A stretch of DNA of 64,000 nucleotides from Candidatus Accumulibacter propinquus (GTDB lineage: Bacteria > Pseudomonadota > Gammaproteobacteria > Burkholderiales > Rhodocyclaceae). Location of the stretch: the NCBI GenBank assembly GCA_016714935.1, contig JADKBU010000010.1:62001-126000 (forward strand). Reading direction: 5' to 3'. Every line of letters begins with the position of its first letter. Positions within the stretch are counted from its first letter, which is position 1. Below are positions 63,601-64,000 of this stretch, one piece after another. Below the pieces are notes generated by a model, which ran no database searches, was not told the DNA's origin, and saw only the letters and a program-made list of their open reading frames with translations. The translations under genes and the position numbers were made by a program.

Positions 63601-63986
63601 GTCGCGAGCATCGCGGCAAACGCGTTCTGCTCGCCGAGGACGAGCCGATCAATCAGGAGGTGGCGCAGTTCCTTCTGGAAGAGGTCGGCCTGGAGGTCGA
63701 TCTCGCCGGGACCGGAGTCGAGGCGCTGCGCATGGCACAGACGAACGACTATGCGGCCGTCCTGATGGACATGCAGATGCCTGAAATGGACGGCCTGGCG
63801 GCGACGCGCGCGATCCGGCTGGTCAGTGCACCGGTATCCGTTCCCATCCTGGCGATGACCGCCAGCGCCTTCGAGGAAGACCGCCGACGCTGCCTGCAGG
63901 CCGGGATGGACGACTTCATTTCCAAGCCTGTCGAGCCGGACCGACTCTACGCAACCTTGCTGAAATGGCTGACACGGCCACGGTGA
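60657..63986 (+). CDS. Membrane-bound hybrid sensor histidine kinase (Cache-like, three PAS, HisKA, HATPase, REC)
   Basis: Sensor of 1109 aa. Two membrane helices (about 20-43 and about 300-322) flank a periplasmic Cache-like sensing domain. Three PAS domains, a coiled coil, HisKA with His744 (NMSHEIRTP), an HATPase with complete N (NYMSNAVKF), G1 (DTGIGM) and G2 (GTGLGLA) boxes and a receiver with Asp1038 (VLMDMQMPEMDG) follow. It should phosphorylate its own receiver and pass the phosphate to an Hpt protein encoded elsewhere; unlike the kinase at 1732-5001 it has no Hpt of its own. The ATG at 60657 is preferred because a longer version from 60525 adds 44 residues without membrane or domain character. 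Confidence 0.92.
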   Translation: MTRAALSQSVIRSESGRTPYLAYFLLLSILTALLLGYFLHLSHQQTEQAVETSSRNEAHILANQVSETLRRIDSNTSFIAESVSPGAASQQDSTLNPQRINATLSALATNFPEILVYLVIDSEGNPLFGNTFGRKDLSIADREYFRQIRNRPDRELHFSETLNARTTGTPSIVAYRAILNRSGAFLGLVITPIDLRHFSREFSELQVGENGMVSIRRSDDSRLVVRWPEAPEEINKPADQTPPYLSIQSGKTQGIVRYKGQVDQVDRIFAFQKVSAYPFYVLVGRAVHEQFAAWRDTALISSALTVAGLLALGGLLRRLKRSDAILRDSETRYRAIIEAQQDAVCRSLPDTTLTFANHEYRRLFAGGEVEVLGRRWIEFVPEEERVAVLEQHARLSQAPDILEYEHSVVFADGSVRWFHWAEVSLFDAQGQCTEIQSAGRDVTEQRQGEEALRSSEQRFRDIAFTSADWIWEMDAQGRYTFASDNVMAILGHAPAELTGRTPFDLMPPQEATRVRGIFQGLAERKASFSDLENLCRHHDGRLITLLTSGVPILSPTGELLGYRGTARDISARKQAEQALHDREEVMSAIVSQAVDAIELTDLETFRFIEFNDASCRLLGYTREEYARLTVFDIQAELPRDQTRALVADARVGEERHFEARHRRKDGSVIEVQVSMRFIELRGRFCCVAIWRDIGERKRVLVELERHRQLLEERVAARTAELAAAKEAAEQANLAKSAFLSNMSHEIRTPMNGILGMAEIMRRGSVTPRQAAQLDKIAASGKHLLSVINDILDLSKIEAGRLLLEQTHFNLADVLNSVVAVVGDSATARGLRIAVHAPGMPQALRGDPTRLSQAVINYMSNAVKFTEQGSITLTVGVVEETDADYLLRIAVSDTGIGMHAAEMTHLFQTFEQVDHSMTRKYGGTGLGLAITRRIAELMGGNVGVDSTPGQGSTFWLTVRLAKEQESTGAVTEPVGEPAEFVLRREHRGKRVLLAEDEPINQEVAQFLLEEVGLEVDLAGTGVEALRMAQTNDYAAVLMDMQMPEMDGLAATRAIRLVSAPVSVPILAMTASAFEEDRRRCLQAGMDDFISKPVEPDRLYATLLKWLTRPR

Positions 63987-64000
63987 CCGGGCGACGCTGC

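Noticed and set aside
1..64000. tRNA, rRNA, insertion sequences, phage genes or an origin
   Set aside because: No cloverleaf, rRNA segment, transposase motif, integrase or iteron cluster was recognised; a covariance-model scan would be needed to exclude small RNAs.

Overview
The window is GC-rich, densely coded bacterial DNA. Its housekeeping genes (RlmD, TcdA, an RluF-type pseudouridine synthase) and its many multi-domain sensor kinases suggest a betaproteobacterium, possibly in Rhodocyclales and Accumulibacter-like. That placement is inferred from gene style; no rRNA or marker alignment was possible.

Layout. 1-5.0 kb: two coupled sensor-kinase genes; the first is cut by the window edge and looks catalytically dead. 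5.1-8.1 kb: rlmD, a PilZ-type protein and an Sfp-type phosphopantetheinyl transferase, all on +. 8.0-10.9 kb: on -, a DUF697 membrane protein, an SPFH/prohibitin protein and a membrane-anchored periplasmic-binding-type receptor. 11.1-51.2 kb: one minus-strand biosynthetic operon of about 40 kb. 51.4-60.0 kb: tcdA, FKBP, rluF, a DnaQ-like exonuclease, an MFS carrier, a LysR regulator, a TPR response regulator and an HD-GYP protein, plus a gene fragment. 60.1-60.4 kb: a decayed, internally deleted copy of the pseudouridine synthase. 60.7-64.0 kb: a large hybrid sensor kinase.

The operon is the main content. In transcription order it encodes an atypical SDR, a tandem trans-acyltransferase fused to a PfaD-type enoylreductase, a free ACP, an asparagine-synthetase-like amidotransferase, two trans-AT polyketide synthases (3079 and 7362 aa, nine ketosynthases, no in-cis AT), a HAD phosphatase and a cyclic-peptide-type ABC exporter. 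The amidotransferase, free ACP, KS-DH-KR-ACP module and KS-B-ACP module match the logic that builds a glutarimide ring in the cycloheximide, streptimidone and migrastatin families. The assembly line has no thioesterase. It ends in a non-reducing KS-ACP module fused to an AfsA-like double-hotdog domain, the type that condenses beta-ketoacyl chains with dihydroxyacetone phosphate to make butenolides. The HAD phosphatase gene lies 34 nt downstream. The predicted product is a glutarimide polyketide with a butenolide end, the chemistry known from gladiofungin/gladiostatin of Burkholderia gladioli, here probably in an unrelated betaproteobacterium. The transferase at 7.3 kb could charge the carrier proteins.
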